NCBI RefSeq assembly: GCF_000225445.1
Contig: NC_017256.1
Coordinates: forward strand, 434,001-498,000
Reading direction: 5' to 3'
Source: Buchnera aphidicola str. Ak (Acyrthosiphon kondoi)
GTDB taxonomy: Bacteria > Pseudomonadota > Gammaproteobacteria > Enterobacterales > Enterobacteriaceae
DNA: 64,000 bases
The notes beneath the pieces are model-generated. The model saw only the letters and a list, made by a program, of their open reading frames with translations, was not told the DNA's origin and made no database searches. Position numbers and translations under genes: made by a program. How positions within the stretch are numbered: the first letter of the stretch is position 1; each line of letters starts with the position of its first letter. Below are positions 21,557 through 31,399 of this stretch, in pieces.

Positions 21557-22564
21557 TTAGATATGTATATTGATTTTAGGTAAAACATTTAATGGATTTA
21601 TAGAACTTCCCAAATAACGTATTTCAAAATAAAGTCGTGCCAGATTAGTATCTGATGAAGTTCCCATTGTAGCAATTTGCTGTTTTTTATATACTTTATC
21701 TTTTTCTTTCACCAAAACTAAATCATTAAAAGCATAAATACTAAGATAATTTTTATTGTGTCTGATAATAATTAATCGACCGTATTTTTTAAATAAATCA
21801 GTAATAAAAATAACTTCTCCTGCAGCTGCAGCTAAAACTGGTTGTCCTTTAAAACCAGCAATCTCTATGTTTTTATCACTAAATTTGTTATTATAAAAAT
21901 ATTTAATATTTATATTGTTTACAGGCCAAGACCAATTATTAGAAAAATTATAAGATTTTAAATTTGTAAAATTATTATTCTTTTTTAATTGTAAGCCACA
22001 AAAAAAACATATTTTAGTCGATTTTATATTGTTTTTTAAAAAATTTATGGTATTCAGCGGTGTTTTAAAAATGAATTCACAAGAGATATCTTTTCGAATA
22101 GTATTGTTTTTTGAATTAATAATAGAACAATCATGTTTATTTGTACTAATCAAAAAATCTCCCATCCATATTTTTTGACCTATAAATATTTTATAAGGTT
22201 TTTTAATAGAATTAAATTTAGATAGCTCATAATAATTGTAACCAGAATTCTTAGCAATAGAATAAAGAGTGTCTTTTGATTTTACAATATAAAATATTTT
22301 AAATCTATTTTTTTGGAAAAAACCAATAAAATGATCGTTACTAATAATAATCTTTTCTTTTTCTGATGAAAACATTTTTTTAGATTTTAAAAATGAAAAA
22401 CATTCTTTTTTCTTCAAAAATACAAAATCTTTTATATATTTCTTATTAAAATAAAAACTCGAATAATACTTCTTATTATTAGAAAAACTAAATGCAAAAT
22501 CACTAAAAACAAATAATAAAAATATTAAATATAATAATTTAAATAAAAAATTTTTTAATTTCAT
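21557..22564 (-). CDS. nlpD: NlpD-like murein hydrolase activator, without lipobox
   Basis: In E. coli NlpD is an outer-membrane lipoprotein that activates the amidase AmiC at the division septum. The 335-residue product has an N-terminal hydrophobic segment (about 6-28), a LysM domain near 93-136 (FYIVKSKDTLYSIAKNSGYN) and a C-terminal LytM/M23-like domain (GFKGQPVLAAAAGEVIF and YFEIRYLGSSINPLNVLP). No cysteine follows the signal segment, so it is not a lipoprotein as written. The LytM domain also lacks the histidines of the fold (AFND and LYFEIR where E. coli has AHND and LHFEIR). It is the last gene of the long minus-strand run. Confidence 0.85.
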   Translation of the reverse strand: MKLKNFLFKLLYLIFLLFVFSDFAFSFSNNKKYYSSFYFNKKYIKDFVFLKKKECFSFLKSKKMFSSEKEKIIISNDHFIGFFQKNRFKIFYIVKSKDTLYSIAKNSGYNYYELSKFNSIKKPYKIFIGQKIWMGDFLISTNKHDCSIINSKNNTIRKDISCEFIFKTPLNTINFLKNNIKSTKICFFCGLQLKKNNNFTNLKSYNFSNNWSWPVNNINIKYFYNNKFSDKNIEIAGFKGQPVLAAAAGEVIFITDLFKKYGRLIIIRHNKNYLSIYAFNDLVLVKEKDKVYKKQQIATMGTSSDTNLARLYFEIRYLGSSINPLNVLPKINIHI

Positions 22565-22652
22565 TAACTTTTATCCAATTAACTTAACAAAAAACAAATT
22601 TTTTACATGATATTTTTATATATTTAAAAAATTAAAAAAATATCTTATCTAT

Positions 22653-23138
22653 TTAAATATATTTTTTATTTTTTATTAACATGACAATTGCATGACAAGC
22701 GATTCCTTCTCTTCTTCCAATACATCCTATTTTTTTAGAACTAGTAGATTTAATACTGATATTATTAATTTGAGTATCAAGATCTAATGATAAATTTGAT
22801 CTCATAAAAAATACATAAGGTGAAATTTGCGGATATTCTGCAATAATTGTAATATCTATATTAGATATATCATAATTCATTAATTTAATTTTTTTCCAAA
22901 TTTTTTTTAATAATATTCTACTATCAATATTTTTATATATTTTATTATCACTTGGAAAGAAGGTTCCAATATCGCCCATTGCAGTAGCGCCTAATAATGC
23001 ATCTATTACAGAATGTATTAATAAATCACCATTAGAATGAGCAACTAGACCTTGATCATAAGGAATTAAAACACCACCAATTATTAATGGTTTTGTACTT
23101 CCAAAAGAATGAAGATCAAAACCATATCCAATTCTCAT
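22653..23138 (-). CDS. ispF: 2-C-methyl-D-erythritol 2,4-cyclodiphosphate synthase
   Basis: IspF forms the cyclic diphosphate in the non-mevalonate isoprenoid pathway. Of 161 residues (E. coli 159), the metal ligands D8 and H10 are in GYGFDLHSF and H42 is in [23 protein letters not shown] and the end region ACHAIVML are also kept. It lies 23 bases after ispD, as in the E. coli ftsB-ispD-ispF operon. truD, surE and pcm, which separate ispF from nlpD in E. coli, are absent. A ten-A run precedes its GGA ribosome site. Confidence 0.97.
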   Translation of the reverse strand: MRIGYGFDLHSFGSTKPLIIGGVLIPYDQGLVAHSNGDLLIHSVIDALLGATAMGDIGTFFPSDNKIYKNIDSRILLKKIWKKIKLMNYDISNIDITIIAEYPQISPYVFFMRSNLSLDLDTQINNISIKSTSSKKIGCIGRREGIACHAIVMLIKNKKYI

Positions 23139-23161
23139 AAAAATATCCTTTTTTTTTTAAT

Positions 23162-23869
23162 CTAAAAATTCCGATCTTTTAAATATAAGTTCGCAAGAAC
23201 AAGATCTTCAGGCCAAGTAATTTTAATATTTCTGCCACTTCCTAAAACGAGCAATGGATTGTATCCACAATATTCTAATGCTGATGCTTCATCTGTTATA
23301 CTGATTTTATCTTTAATAATTTTTTTTAAACAGTGTTTTAGTAAATTTATTTGAAATAATTGGGGAGTTAAAGCATGCCATAAATTCTTTCTATTTACAG
23401 TATATAATGCTTTTTCTTGTGTCAAATTGCTGTACTTAATAGTATCAGATACAGGTCTCGCTAAAAGAGCTCCTACTGGATTTTTTTTAATAATAGATAT
23501 TAATTTTTCTAAATCTTTATAACTTAAACATGGACGGACAGCATCATGAACTATAACCCAATCTACATTTTTTACCGCTATCAATCCTGATAAAACTGAA
23601 TTTATTCTGTTTTTACCACCAACCACTGAAATAATACGAATATTAGATGATATAGATAATTTATGAAAATAATTATCTTTTTTATTCAAGCTTACAATGA
23701 TACGCACTATATTAGGATGCAATAATAATGTTGTTAAAGTATGCTCGAGAATAGTACGATTTTGAATTTTCATATATTGTTTAGGTAAATCTATTTTCAT
23801 TCTACTACCTATTCCAGCAGCAGGTACAACAGCTATAATTTTTGGTTTAAATAAATTAACCAAGATCAT
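23162..23869 (-). CDS. ispD: 2-C-methyl-D-erythritol 4-phosphate cytidylyltransferase
   Basis: IspD transfers CMP to methylerythritol phosphate, the third step of the non-mevalonate pathway. The 235 residues compare with 236 in E. coli. The nucleotide-binding start reads VVPAAGIGSRMKIDLPKQY, followed by VVGGKNRINSVLSG, WVIVHDAVRPC, the ALTPQLF segment and ITDEASALEYCG. It sits between ftsB and ispF in the E. coli order. Confidence 0.96.
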   Translation of the reverse strand: MILVNLFKPKIIAVVPAAGIGSRMKIDLPKQYMKIQNRTILEHTLTTLLLHPNIVRIIVSLNKKDNYFHKLSISSNIRIISVVGGKNRINSVLSGLIAVKNVDWVIVHDAVRPCLSYKDLEKLISIIKKNPVGALLARPVSDTIKYSNLTQEKALYTVNRKNLWHALTPQLFQINLLKHCLKKIIKDKISITDEASALEYCGYNPLLVLGSGRNIKITWPEDLVLANLYLKDRNF

Positions 23870-23901
23870 TTTATGTCCAAAATAATATTATAAAAAATTT
23901 T

Positions 23902-24141
23902 TTATCTGAAATAATTTATATAAACATCACATTTTCTTTTATCACAATCGATATGATTATTGAAATTTTTTATTTCTAAGGTTATTTGATTATTACGCAT
24001 GTCAAGGTATTCATTGTTTTTTTTTTGTATTAAAACTTTTTTGTATATTTTAATGTAATCTAAAATGCCATTTTTCCCCAACCAAAGAGAAAATTGCAAC
24101 CAACATAATAAAAACAATAAAAACATTTTTAATATCTTCAT
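23902..24141 (-). CDS. ftsB: Cell division protein FtsB, short form
   Basis: FtsB links FtsQ and FtsL in the divisome. A single N-terminal membrane segment (about 3-18) is followed by WLQFSLWLGKNGILDY, which matches E. coli WLQYSLWFGKNGIHDY. The following coiled-coil part contains KNNEYLDMRNNQITLEIKN. The product has 79 residues against 103 in E. coli, and the end after about residue 62 is diverged (CDKRKCDVYINYFR). A ten-base A run (24017-24026) is in frame. The position before ispD is the E. coli one. Confidence 0.87.
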   Translation of the reverse strand: MKILKMFLLFLLCWLQFSLWLGKNGILDYIKIYKKVLIQKKNNEYLDMRNNQITLEIKNFNNHIDCDKRKCDVYINYFR

Positions 24142-24203
24142 ATTTCACTCTAAATGATTGATTTTATATATATAAAAATAGAATTTTTTTATATTAAATA
24201 TAC

Positions 24204-24824
24204 TTAATCAATATTCATATAAGATATTATATTATGTTTACATAAGATTTTTATTAATTTTATCGAGTTATTTTCTAGAGAATCTGTACCATTTAAAATC
24301 ATATCAGGTCTTTTTGGGATTTCATATATAGACTGAATGCCAGTAAAGTCAGATATTTTTCCAGCTTGAGCTTTTTTATATAATTTTTTAGGATCTCGAG
24401 ATTCACAAATACTTATTGGTGTATCAATAAATATTTCTAAAAAATTTTTCTTTCCCAACATTTTAGAAATCATTTCTCTTTGATATCTATAAGGAGAAAT
24501 AACTGATACTAATATTATCATGCCAGCATCTAACATAATTTTTACTACTTCTCCAATACGTCTGATATTTTCTTCACGATGAATCTTACTAAAACCTAAA
24601 TCAGAACATAGACCAGATCTAATATTATCTCCATCTAATAAATAACTATTGATTCCATTCTTAAATAATATTTTTTCTAAAAAATTAGCAATAGTTGATT
24701 TTCCTGAACCTGACAATCCAGTAAACCATAATGCAATTGATTTATGACCATTTTTTTTTTCGCGTTTCAGACGTGTAATTGAATGTTGATGCCAAATAAT
24801 ATTGCTTTTAAAATCATTATCCAT
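24204..24824 (-). CDS. cysC: Adenylylsulfate kinase
   Basis: CysC phosphorylates adenylylsulfate to PAPS, the second step of sulfate activation. The 206-residue product (E. coli 201) has the P-loop GLSGSGKST at 36-44, then LLDGDNIRSGLCSDLGFS, the SVISPY segment with the phosphate-accepting serine region, and FTGIQSIYEIP. It starts one base after the cysN stop. A ten-base A run at 24751-24760 is in frame, coding EKKN. Confidence 0.97.
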   Translation of the reverse strand: MDNDFKSNIIWHQHSITRLKREKKNGHKSIALWFTGLSGSGKSTIANFLEKILFKNGINSYLLDGDNIRSGLCSDLGFSKIHREENIRRIGEVVKIMLDAGMIILVSVISPYRYQREMISKMLGKKNFLEIFIDTPISICESRDPKKLYKKAQAGKISDFTGIQSIYEIPKRPDMILNGTDSLENNSIKLIKILCKHNIISYMNID

Positions 24825-24825
24825 T

Positions 24826-26247
24826 TTAATCAGAAACCTTTTTTATTAACATTTTTGGTATGTTCCAATGTGGAAAATATCTAGAAATTAAATCATAAAA
24901 TTCTAATTCAAAATCTTTTTTATTATCAGAGAATGTTTTTTCTTTTTTTTCTAAACTATTTACAACCATTCCCGCACCTACTGTAATATTCGTTAAAAGA
25001 TCAATAAAAATCATATTTCCTGTCATTCTATTTTTACTGTAATCATCAAAAATCATAGGTTTGCTAAAAAGAACTTTTACTCGACCAATACTATTTAATC
25101 CAAGAGAATTAGTTTTTACTTTTTTTAAAGTATTAATATCTACCTTAAATAAAATTTCTTTTATATACACCCGTATTTTTTTGCTAGACAACTTGATATT
25201 ATATGATTGTTCTACTAATAACACATTATCTGTCATCCAAACAATATCAATAATACATTCTTGAGAAGGTTGTAAAAAAGAATCAATATTTACAAAAAAA
25301 TCTCCACGATTAATATCTATTTCATCTTTTAAGACTATTGTAATTGATTGACCAATTTCTGCTTTTTGTAAATCTTTATCAAAAGTAACAATACGAGCAA
25401 CATGAGACTGTATATTCTCAGGCAATATTTTAATAGGTTGTCCAACATGAATTGTACCAGAAAGTAATATTCCAGAATATCCACGAAAATCTGAATTGGG
25501 ACGATTTATATATTGTACTGGAAATCTAATTTCTTCTGAACTAGTATTGTTTTTAATTTCTATTTCTTCTAAAAATTCCAGTAATGTTAAATCTTGATAC
25601 CAAGGCATAAAATTTTTTTTAAAAACAATATTTTCACCAAGTAATGCAGATATAGGAATAAAAATAATATTTAAATCATTAGGAAGTTTTTTGGAAAAGA
25701 GCAAAAAACTTTTCTTGATATTTATAAATATCTCTTCTTTGTAGTTTACCAAATCCATTTTATTAATAGCAACAATTAAATACTTGATACCAAGTAAAGT
25801 AGAAATAAAACTGTGTCGATAAGTTTGTTCTGATAATCCTTTTCTTGCATCAACTAGCAAAATAGACAAATCGCATGTAGAAGCTCCTGTCACCATATTA
25901 CGGGTGTATTGTTCATGACCAGGTGTATCTGCAATAATAAATTTTCTTTTATTAGTAGAAAAATAACGGTAGGCTACGTCGATTGTAATTCCTTGCTCAC
26001 GTTCAGATTGAAGTCCATCGACTACTAGTGCAAGATCTATTTTATTCCCTTGTGTTCCATGACGTTTACTATCACTTTTTAAAGAAACTAATTGATCATC
26101 ATAAATTTGTTTAGTATCATGTAACAAACGACCAATTAATGTGCTTTTCCCATCATCTACACTCCCACAGGTTAAAAACTTTAATAAAGTTTTTTCTTGT
26201 TGTAAATTAAACCATCCATTAAAATTGTCTTTTATATTAATATTCAT
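24826..26247 (-). CDS. cysN: Sulfate adenylyltransferase subunit 1 (GTPase)
   Basis: CysN is the GTPase subunit that drives sulfate adenylation together with CysD. The 473 residues compare with 475 in E. coli. G motifs are GSVDDGKST at 28-36, the switch region REQGITIDVAYRYF, DTPGHEQYTRNMVTGAS, and NKMDLV, followed by EF-Tu-like barrel domains (PVQYINRPNSDFRGYSG). Order cysD-cysN-cysC with tight spacing indicates one transcript. Confidence 0.98.
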   Translation of the reverse strand: MNINIKDNFNGWFNLQQEKTLLKFLTCGSVDDGKSTLIGRLLHDTKQIYDDQLVSLKSDSKRHGTQGNKIDLALVVDGLQSEREQGITIDVAYRYFSTNKRKFIIADTPGHEQYTRNMVTGASTCDLSILLVDARKGLSEQTYRHSFISTLLGIKYLIVAINKMDLVNYKEEIFINIKKSFLLFSKKLPNDLNIIFIPISALLGENIVFKKNFMPWYQDLTLLEFLEEIEIKNNTSSEEIRFPVQYINRPNSDFRGYSGILLSGTIHVGQPIKILPENIQSHVARIVTFDKDLQKAEIGQSITIVLKDEIDINRGDFFVNIDSFLQPSQECIIDIVWMTDNVLLVEQSYNIKLSSKKIRVYIKEILFKVDINTLKKVKTNSLGLNSIGRVKVLFSKPMIFDDYSKNRMTGNMIFIDLLTNITVGAGMVVNSLEKKEKTFSDNKKDFELEFYDLISRYFPHWNIPKMLIKKVSD

Positions 26248-26265
26248 TTTTTTGTATTTCTCTTT

Positions 26266-27174
26266 TTAAAAATAGCCTTGTCTTTTTTTAAATTCCATTG
26301 AACTTTTTTGATCATAATCAATAGCTCGACCAGTTCGTTCACTTGTTTTAACTATTAGTGTTTCTTTAATTATATCTTCAATATTTTTAGCTTCTGATTC
26401 GACTGCGTGAGTTAAAGGCCAACAACCCAATGTACGAAATCTAATCATTTTTTCTTCTATTACTTCGTCAGAACGAACTTTAATACGGTCGTCATTGATC
26501 ATAATTAATACTCCATTCCTCTCTAATACTGGACGCATAGCAGCAAAATAAAGAGGAACAATTTCAATTTTTTCTAAAAAAATATATTGCCAAACATCTA
26601 ATTCAGTCCAATTTGAAAGTGGAAAAACGCGAATATTTTCTCCTTTATTAATTTGACCATTATAGTTCCACCATAATTCAGGACGTTGTTTTTTTGGATC
26701 CCATTGATGAAATGAATCACGAAAAGAATAAATACGTTCTTTAGAACGTGATTTTTCTTCATCTCGTCTAGCTCCACCGAAGGCAGCATCAAAATTATAT
26801 TTATTTATAGCTTCTTTTAATCCCTCTGTTTTCATCACATCAGTATATTTACTACCTCCATGTTCAAAAGGATTTAAACCTAATAACTTTCCTTGTGAAT
26901 GAGAATGCACGATTAATTCTACTTTTGAAGTACTGGCAATATAATCTCTAAAGACATACATTTCTTTAAATTTCCATCCAGTATCTATATGTAATAAAGG
27001 AAATGGTATTGATCCAGGATAAAAAGATTTTTTTGCTAAATGCAACATAACTGAAGAATCTTTTCCAATAGAATACAACATTACAGGATTTTGAAATTCT
27101 GCAATTACTTCTCTCATAATATAAATACTTTCTGATTCTAATTGTCGTAAATGAGATGTATTTTTTTTAAACAT
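26266..27174 (-). CDS. cysD: Sulfate adenylyltransferase subunit 2
   Basis: CysD makes adenylylsulfate from ATP and sulfate. The 302 residues equal the E. coli length. The PP-loop [15 protein letters not shown] begins at 35. [49 protein letters not shown] and the end [20 protein letters not shown] are all kept. It lies ten bases after cysG, so the siroheme and sulfate-activation genes are joined here, which is not the E. coli arrangement. Confidence 0.98.
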   Translation of the reverse strand: MFKKNTSHLRQLESESIYIMREVIAEFQNPVMLYSIGKDSSVMLHLAKKSFYPGSIPFPLLHIDTGWKFKEMYVFRDYIASTSKVELIVHSHSQGKLLGLNPFEHGGSKYTDVMKTEGLKEAINKYNFDAAFGGARRDEEKSRSKERIYSFRDSFHQWDPKKQRPELWWNYNGQINKGENIRVFPLSNWTELDVWQYIFLEKIEIVPLYFAAMRPVLERNGVLIMINDDRIKVRSDEVIEEKMIRFRTLGCWPLTHAVESEAKNIEDIIKETLIVKTSERTGRAIDYDQKSSMEFKKRQGYF

Positions 27175-27183
27175 GATCTTTCC

Positions 27184-28605
27184 TTAAATTAATTTTACTG
27201 TAGAAAACGTATTATGAAGGTTATTTAATACATTTTCATTTTGAAACCATGCTAATTTTTTGTGTAAACGAACTACATTCCCAATGATTAATAAAGATGG
27301 AGTTATAGAATCTTGCATTATTTTTTCTATTTCACTTAAATGTCCTATAATAACTTTCTGATGAACAGTCGTACCCTTTGAAACAATTGCTATTGGTGTT
27401 AATTTTGATCGACCAAATTTAATAAGTTTTTTAGCAATGTACACAGCTTGATAAGTACCCATGTATACTACTAAAGTATAAGAAGAATCAGATAGAATTG
27501 ACCAATTATTTAAAAAACCGTCAATACACTTATGTCCTGTAATAAATATGACTCCTTGTGCATATTGACGATGCGTTAATGGTATTCCAGTATAGGCTGC
27601 AATACCAATTGCAGAAGTAATACCAGGAACAACTTGAAAATTAATACCCGAATTTTTAGCAGCTTCTATTTCCTCACCACCACGTCCAAAAATAAAAGGA
27701 TCTCCCCCTTTTAAACGTACTACTTTTTTCCCTTCTCGTGCTAAAAAAATTAATAGTTTAATAATTTTATCCTGAGTAATATTTTTTAAACCAGCACGTT
27801 TGCCAACACATATACGTTTTGCATCACGACGAATTAAATCTAAGACATCCTCAGAAACTAAATGATCATATAAAACAACATCTGCTTGCTGTAATATTTG
27901 CAAACCTCGTAGTGTTAATAAACCACTATCTCCTGGCCCCGCGCCTACTAAAATAATTTCACCTTTCAACAAATTATTTTTATGCATATTTTTTTTTAAA
28001 ATCTTAATTGCTTCTTCTTTTCTTCCGTTAAGAATATGTTCGACAAAAATACTCTTAAATAATCTTTCCCAAAATCGACGTCTTTCTAAAAAGTTAGAAA
28101 AATATTGTTTGATTACTATTCTCCATTCACCCGCTATTTTGGCAACATCACCTAATCTTATAGGTAATATTGCTTCAATTTTTTCACGCAAAAAACGTAA
28201 CAATACAGGAGCAGTACCTCCAGAAGAAATAGCTACAACAATAGGAGAACGATCAATAATAGAAGGAAAAATAAAAGAACATTTTGATTTATCATCAACT
28301 ATATTAACTAACAAATAACGTTCATTGCATTTTTTAAATATATATTTATTTAATTTTATATCATTTGTAGCAGAAATTACTAAAAATATTTTCTTTAAAT
28401 AAATTAAATCGAATTTTTTAGATAGCCAATTTATTTTTTTTTGTTCTAAAAGCAATTTTACTTCTGAACATAATTCTTTGGCAATAACATTTACTATAGC
28501 TTCGGCACGAAGTAATAATGTGATTTTATTAAAAGCTACTTCTCCAGCACCAATAACTAAAACATTTTTGCACTTTAAATCTATAAATAAAGGAAGATAA
28601 TTCAC
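27184..28605 (-). CDS. cysG: Siroheme synthase CysG (fused dehydrogenase/ferrochelatase and methyltransferase)
   Basis: CysG turns uroporphyrinogen III into siroheme, the cofactor of sulfite reductase encoded beside it. The N-terminal half has the NAD-binding VIGAGEVAFNK at 18-27 and ISSGGTAPVLLRFLR. The C-terminal methyltransferase has LVGAGPGDSGLLTLRG, VRLKGGDPFIFGRGGEE, VPGITSAIGIAAYTGIPLTHR and YMGTYQ. Length is 473 against 457 in E. coli. Both domains look complete. It begins a second block (cysGDNC) after a 334-base gap from cysH. Confidence 0.97.
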   Translation of the reverse strand: MNYLPLFIDLKCKNVLVIGAGEVAFNKITLLLRAEAIVNVIAKELCSEVKLLLEQKKINWLSKKFDLIYLKKIFLVISATNDIKLNKYIFKKCNERYLLVNIVDDKSKCSFIFPSIIDRSPIVVAISSGGTAPVLLRFLREKIEAILPIRLGDVAKIAGEWRIVIKQYFSNFLERRRFWERLFKSIFVEHILNGRKEEAIKILKKNMHKNNLLKGEIILVGAGPGDSGLLTLRGLQILQQADVVLYDHLVSEDVLDLIRRDAKRICVGKRAGLKNITQDKIIKLLIFLAREGKKVVRLKGGDPFIFGRGGEEIEAAKNSGINFQVVPGITSAIGIAAYTGIPLTHRQYAQGVIFITGHKCIDGFLNNWSILSDSSYTLVVYMGTYQAVYIAKKLIKFGRSKLTPIAIVSKGTTVHQKVIIGHLSEIEKIMQDSITPSLLIIGNVVRLHKKLAWFQNENVLNNLHNTFSTVKLI

Positions 28606-28939
28606 AGTAACCTTATTTCAAAAATATAAAATTTATTAATAGAAAAAATATTTTTTTATCTCAATAAAATATTAAAAAAATTATATGTATGTCATATAAA
28701 CATTTATTAGATGTAATACTAAAAAATATTTCTTATTGTTCTAAGATGAAAAGAAAATTATTATAAAATAATTTTTATATAAAAAATAATGATTAATATT
28801 TTATATATTAAAAAAAAGAGTTAATATAAAATATATTTATCTATAAATTAGAAAAAATCTTTTATTTTTAATTAGATAAAAAAAATTACAAGTATTTTTT
28901 AAAAAATATTTTTTATTAACAATTTAACTAGTATTTAAT
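28606..28939. other. Non-coding spacer between cysH and cysG
   Basis: 334 very AT-rich bases with no open frame, tRNA or clear hairpin. It must carry the end of the cysJIH transcript or the promoter of cysGDNC, but no element can be told apart from background at this base composition. Confidence 0.45.
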
Positions 28940-29674
28940 TTAATTTTCATGCAAACCACATTCGCGTTTTAATCCAAAAAAACGAGTGTCTTCTTCTAAC
29001 ATCCCAGGCATGTGTTTTACGGTAGTATGTATATCGCCTACTGACGAATATCCATTTTGATATAAAGGATGAATATCTAAATTATTTTCTTGTAAGTAAT
29101 TTTTTATTTTATTATTAGACCAATCTAATATTGGTAATATTTTAAATATTTTTTTTTGAATAGAAAGATATGATAATGAATTTCGACTTTTTGATTGATC
29201 ATGACGCAATCCAGCAAACCATGTTTGTGCCGATAATTCATGTATAGCACAATTCATTGGCTGTACTTTATTGATATTATTATAAAAATTAATTCCCTTT
29301 ATCCCCTTTTCCCATAATTTTCCATATCGTGCTTCTTGCCATGCTGGAGATATTTTTGATCTAAAAATTTTTAAATTTAAATTAAACTTATCAGTTAATG
29401 TATCAATAAAATTATATGTTTCAGGAAATAAATAACCTGTATCAATTAATACGACAGGAATGTCAGATTTTTGTTTAGTAATAAGATGTAATAATACTAT
29501 TGATTGAATGCCAAAACTAGATGACATAATATGTGTATGCGGTAAATTTTTTAATGCCCAAGTAATACGCTCTTCTGCAGAATAATTCGACATAAGTAAA
29601 TTATATTCAGATAATATCTTGTTTTTTTTTTCAGAATTTAATAGATCAATATTTTTACTGTGAAATATAGACAT
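28940..29674 (-). CDS. cysH: Phosphoadenylylsulfate reductase
   Basis: CysH reduces PAPS to sulfite with thioredoxin. The 244 residues equal the E. coli length. Conserved parts are [14 protein letters not shown] (PP-loop), [32 protein letters not shown], and the C-terminal catalytic cysteine in KRECGLHEN (C240). A ten-base A run at 29632-29641 is in frame. It ends the cysJIH block. Confidence 0.98.
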   Translation of the reverse strand: MSIFHSKNIDLLNSEKKNKILSEYNLLMSNYSAEERITWALKNLPHTHIMSSSFGIQSIVLLHLITKQKSDIPVVLIDTGYLFPETYNFIDTLTDKFNLNLKIFRSKISPAWQEARYGKLWEKGIKGINFYNNINKVQPMNCAIHELSAQTWFAGLRHDQSKSRNSLSYLSIQKKIFKILPILDWSNNKIKNYLQENNLDIHPLYQNGYSSVGDIHTTVKHMPGMLEEDTRFFGLKRECGLHEN

Positions 29675-29689
29675 TATATTTTCTCCATA

Positions 29690-31399
29690 CTAATTCCAAA
29701 AATCATGAATTGGATTAACAATTTCTTTAACAAAATTTTTCCTAATAACAAAATCTCCAAAATCTTCTTGTGCTTTCCGTTTATTAGACCAAGTCTTAAT
29801 TAAATATTTTAAATTAATTAATATCTCTTTTTGAGTAATATTTTCTTTATAAATTTTTGGAATACGATTTCCAATTCGATTTCCTCCTATATATAAATTA
29901 TATCGATCAATAGATTTTCCAATTAAACCAATTTCAGCTAATAAAGATCTTCCACAACCATTAGGACATCCAGAAACACGTACAATTATAGTCTCTTCTT
30001 CTACACCATATTTTAACATGATATTTTCTAATTGAGTAATAAAAAAAGACAACATACGTTCGGCTTCAGCCATAGCTAAAGGACATGTAGGAAATGAAAC
30101 ACATGCCATGGAGTTTTTACGTACATTACTAATTTTATCAATTAATCCATATGATAAAGCTATTTTTTCTATTTTACTTTTATTTCTTTCAGAAACTTCG
30201 GAAATAATTATATTTTGATTGGATGTGATCCTAAAATTACCATCATGAATATTTGCTATTTTTGACAATCCAGATTTCAATGATTTGTTATTATCATCAT
30301 ATATACGTCCGTTTTGAATAAACAATGTTAAACTCCAATAATTATTAATATCTTTAATCCAACCAAATCTATCTCCTCGATTAGTGAAACTATAATTACG
30401 AATTGGTTCGAGATTAACATTAGATCGTTTTTCAATTTCTTTTTTGAAAACATCTAAACCTATATTTTGTATAGTATATCTAGTTTTAGCATTCGCACGA
30501 TCAGTACGATTTCCCCAATCTCTTTGAGTAGTGACTATAGCTTCAGCAATAGATAAAGTGTTTTCTATAGAAATATAACCTATTTCTATTGCAAGAAATG
30601 GCCATGTATTTTTATTTCCATGGATAAAAGACAATCCTCCACCAATTAATACATTAAAACCAATAATTTTATTATTTTGAACAATAGCAATAAAATTCAT
30701 GTCATTAGCATATAAATCTACATCATTATATGGTGGAACTACTACTGTTGTTTTAAATTTTCTTGGCAAATATGTTTGACCTAATATAGGTTCTTTATCT
30801 GTCGTGACAATTTTTTTTTGATCCAACCAAATTTCTGCATATGCTTTAGTATGTGGTAATAAAAAATTTGAAATTTTTCGCGCCCATTCATATGCTTCTT
30901 GATGGACTAAAGATTCCATAGGATTTGATGTACAAAGTACATTTCTATTTACATCATTAGCTGTAGCTAATGAATCTAATCCTATATTATGCAACATTTT
31001 ATGTACATTTTTGAGATTTTTTTTAAAAATTCCATGAAATTGAAAAGTTTGACGGTTAGTTAATCGAATCGTTCCATATAATGTATATTTACTAGCAAAA
31101 TAATCAAGTTTTAACCATTTTTTTGCTTTAATGACTCCTCCAGGTAATCGACAACGAAGCATCATCGCATAACGTGGTTCTAATTTCTGTTCATGACGTT
31201 CTATACGCAAATCACGATCATCTTGCTGATACATACCATGAAATCGAATAAGTGAAAAATTATCTCCACTGAAACCATTGGTAATTTCATTCTTTAAATC
31301 ATCAACAATTGTGCCTCGAAGATAATTGCTGTTTTTTTTAATACGTTCTGCATCAGTTAATTTTTTTTCTGAAACTATTATTTTACAGTTTTTTTTCAT
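29690..31399 (-). CDS. cysI: Sulfite reductase hemoprotein subunit
   Basis: CysI carries siroheme and a 4Fe-4S cluster and reduces sulfite to sulfide by six electrons. The 569 residues compare with 570 in E. coli. The four cluster cysteines are at 433, 439, 478 and 482 (CVSFPTC and CPNGC). Substrate-side arginine and lysine motifs such as [11 protein letters not shown] and [10 protein letters not shown] are kept. Its ATG shares one base with the cysJ stop (TAATG), which indicates translational coupling. Confidence 0.98.
   Translation of the reverse strand: MKKNCKIIVSEKKLTDAERIKKNSNYLRGTIVDDLKNEITNGFSGDNFSLIRFHGMYQQDDRDLRIERHEQKLEPRYAMMLRCRLPGGVIKAKKWLKLDYFASKYTLYGTIRLTNRQTFQFHGIFKKNLKNVHKMLHNIGLDSLATANDVNRNVLCTSNPMESLVHQEAYEWARKISNFLLPHTKAYAEIWLDQKKIVTTDKEPILGQTYLPRKFKTTVVVPPYNDVDLYANDMNFIAIVQNNKIIGFNVLIGGGLSFIHGNKNTWPFLAIEIGYISIENTLSIAEAIVTTQRDWGNRTDRANAKTRYTIQNIGLDVFKKEIEKRSNVNLEPIRNYSFTNRGDRFGWIKDINNYWSLTLFIQNGRIYDDNNKSLKSGLSKIANIHDGNFRITSNQNIIISEVSERNKSKIEKIALSYGLIDKISNVRKNSMACVSFPTCPLAMAEAERMLSFFITQLENIMLKYGVEEETIIVRVSGCPNGCGRSLLAEIGLIGKSIDRYNLYIGGNRIGNRIPKIYKENITQKEILINLKYLIKTWSNKRKAQEDFGDFVIRKNFVKEIVNPIHDFWN

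Noticed and set aside
23902-23960. Possible frameshift at the FtsB C-terminus
   Set aside because: The end is diverged and 24 residues short, but no other frame gives a convincing FtsB tail and the A10 tract upstream is in frame.
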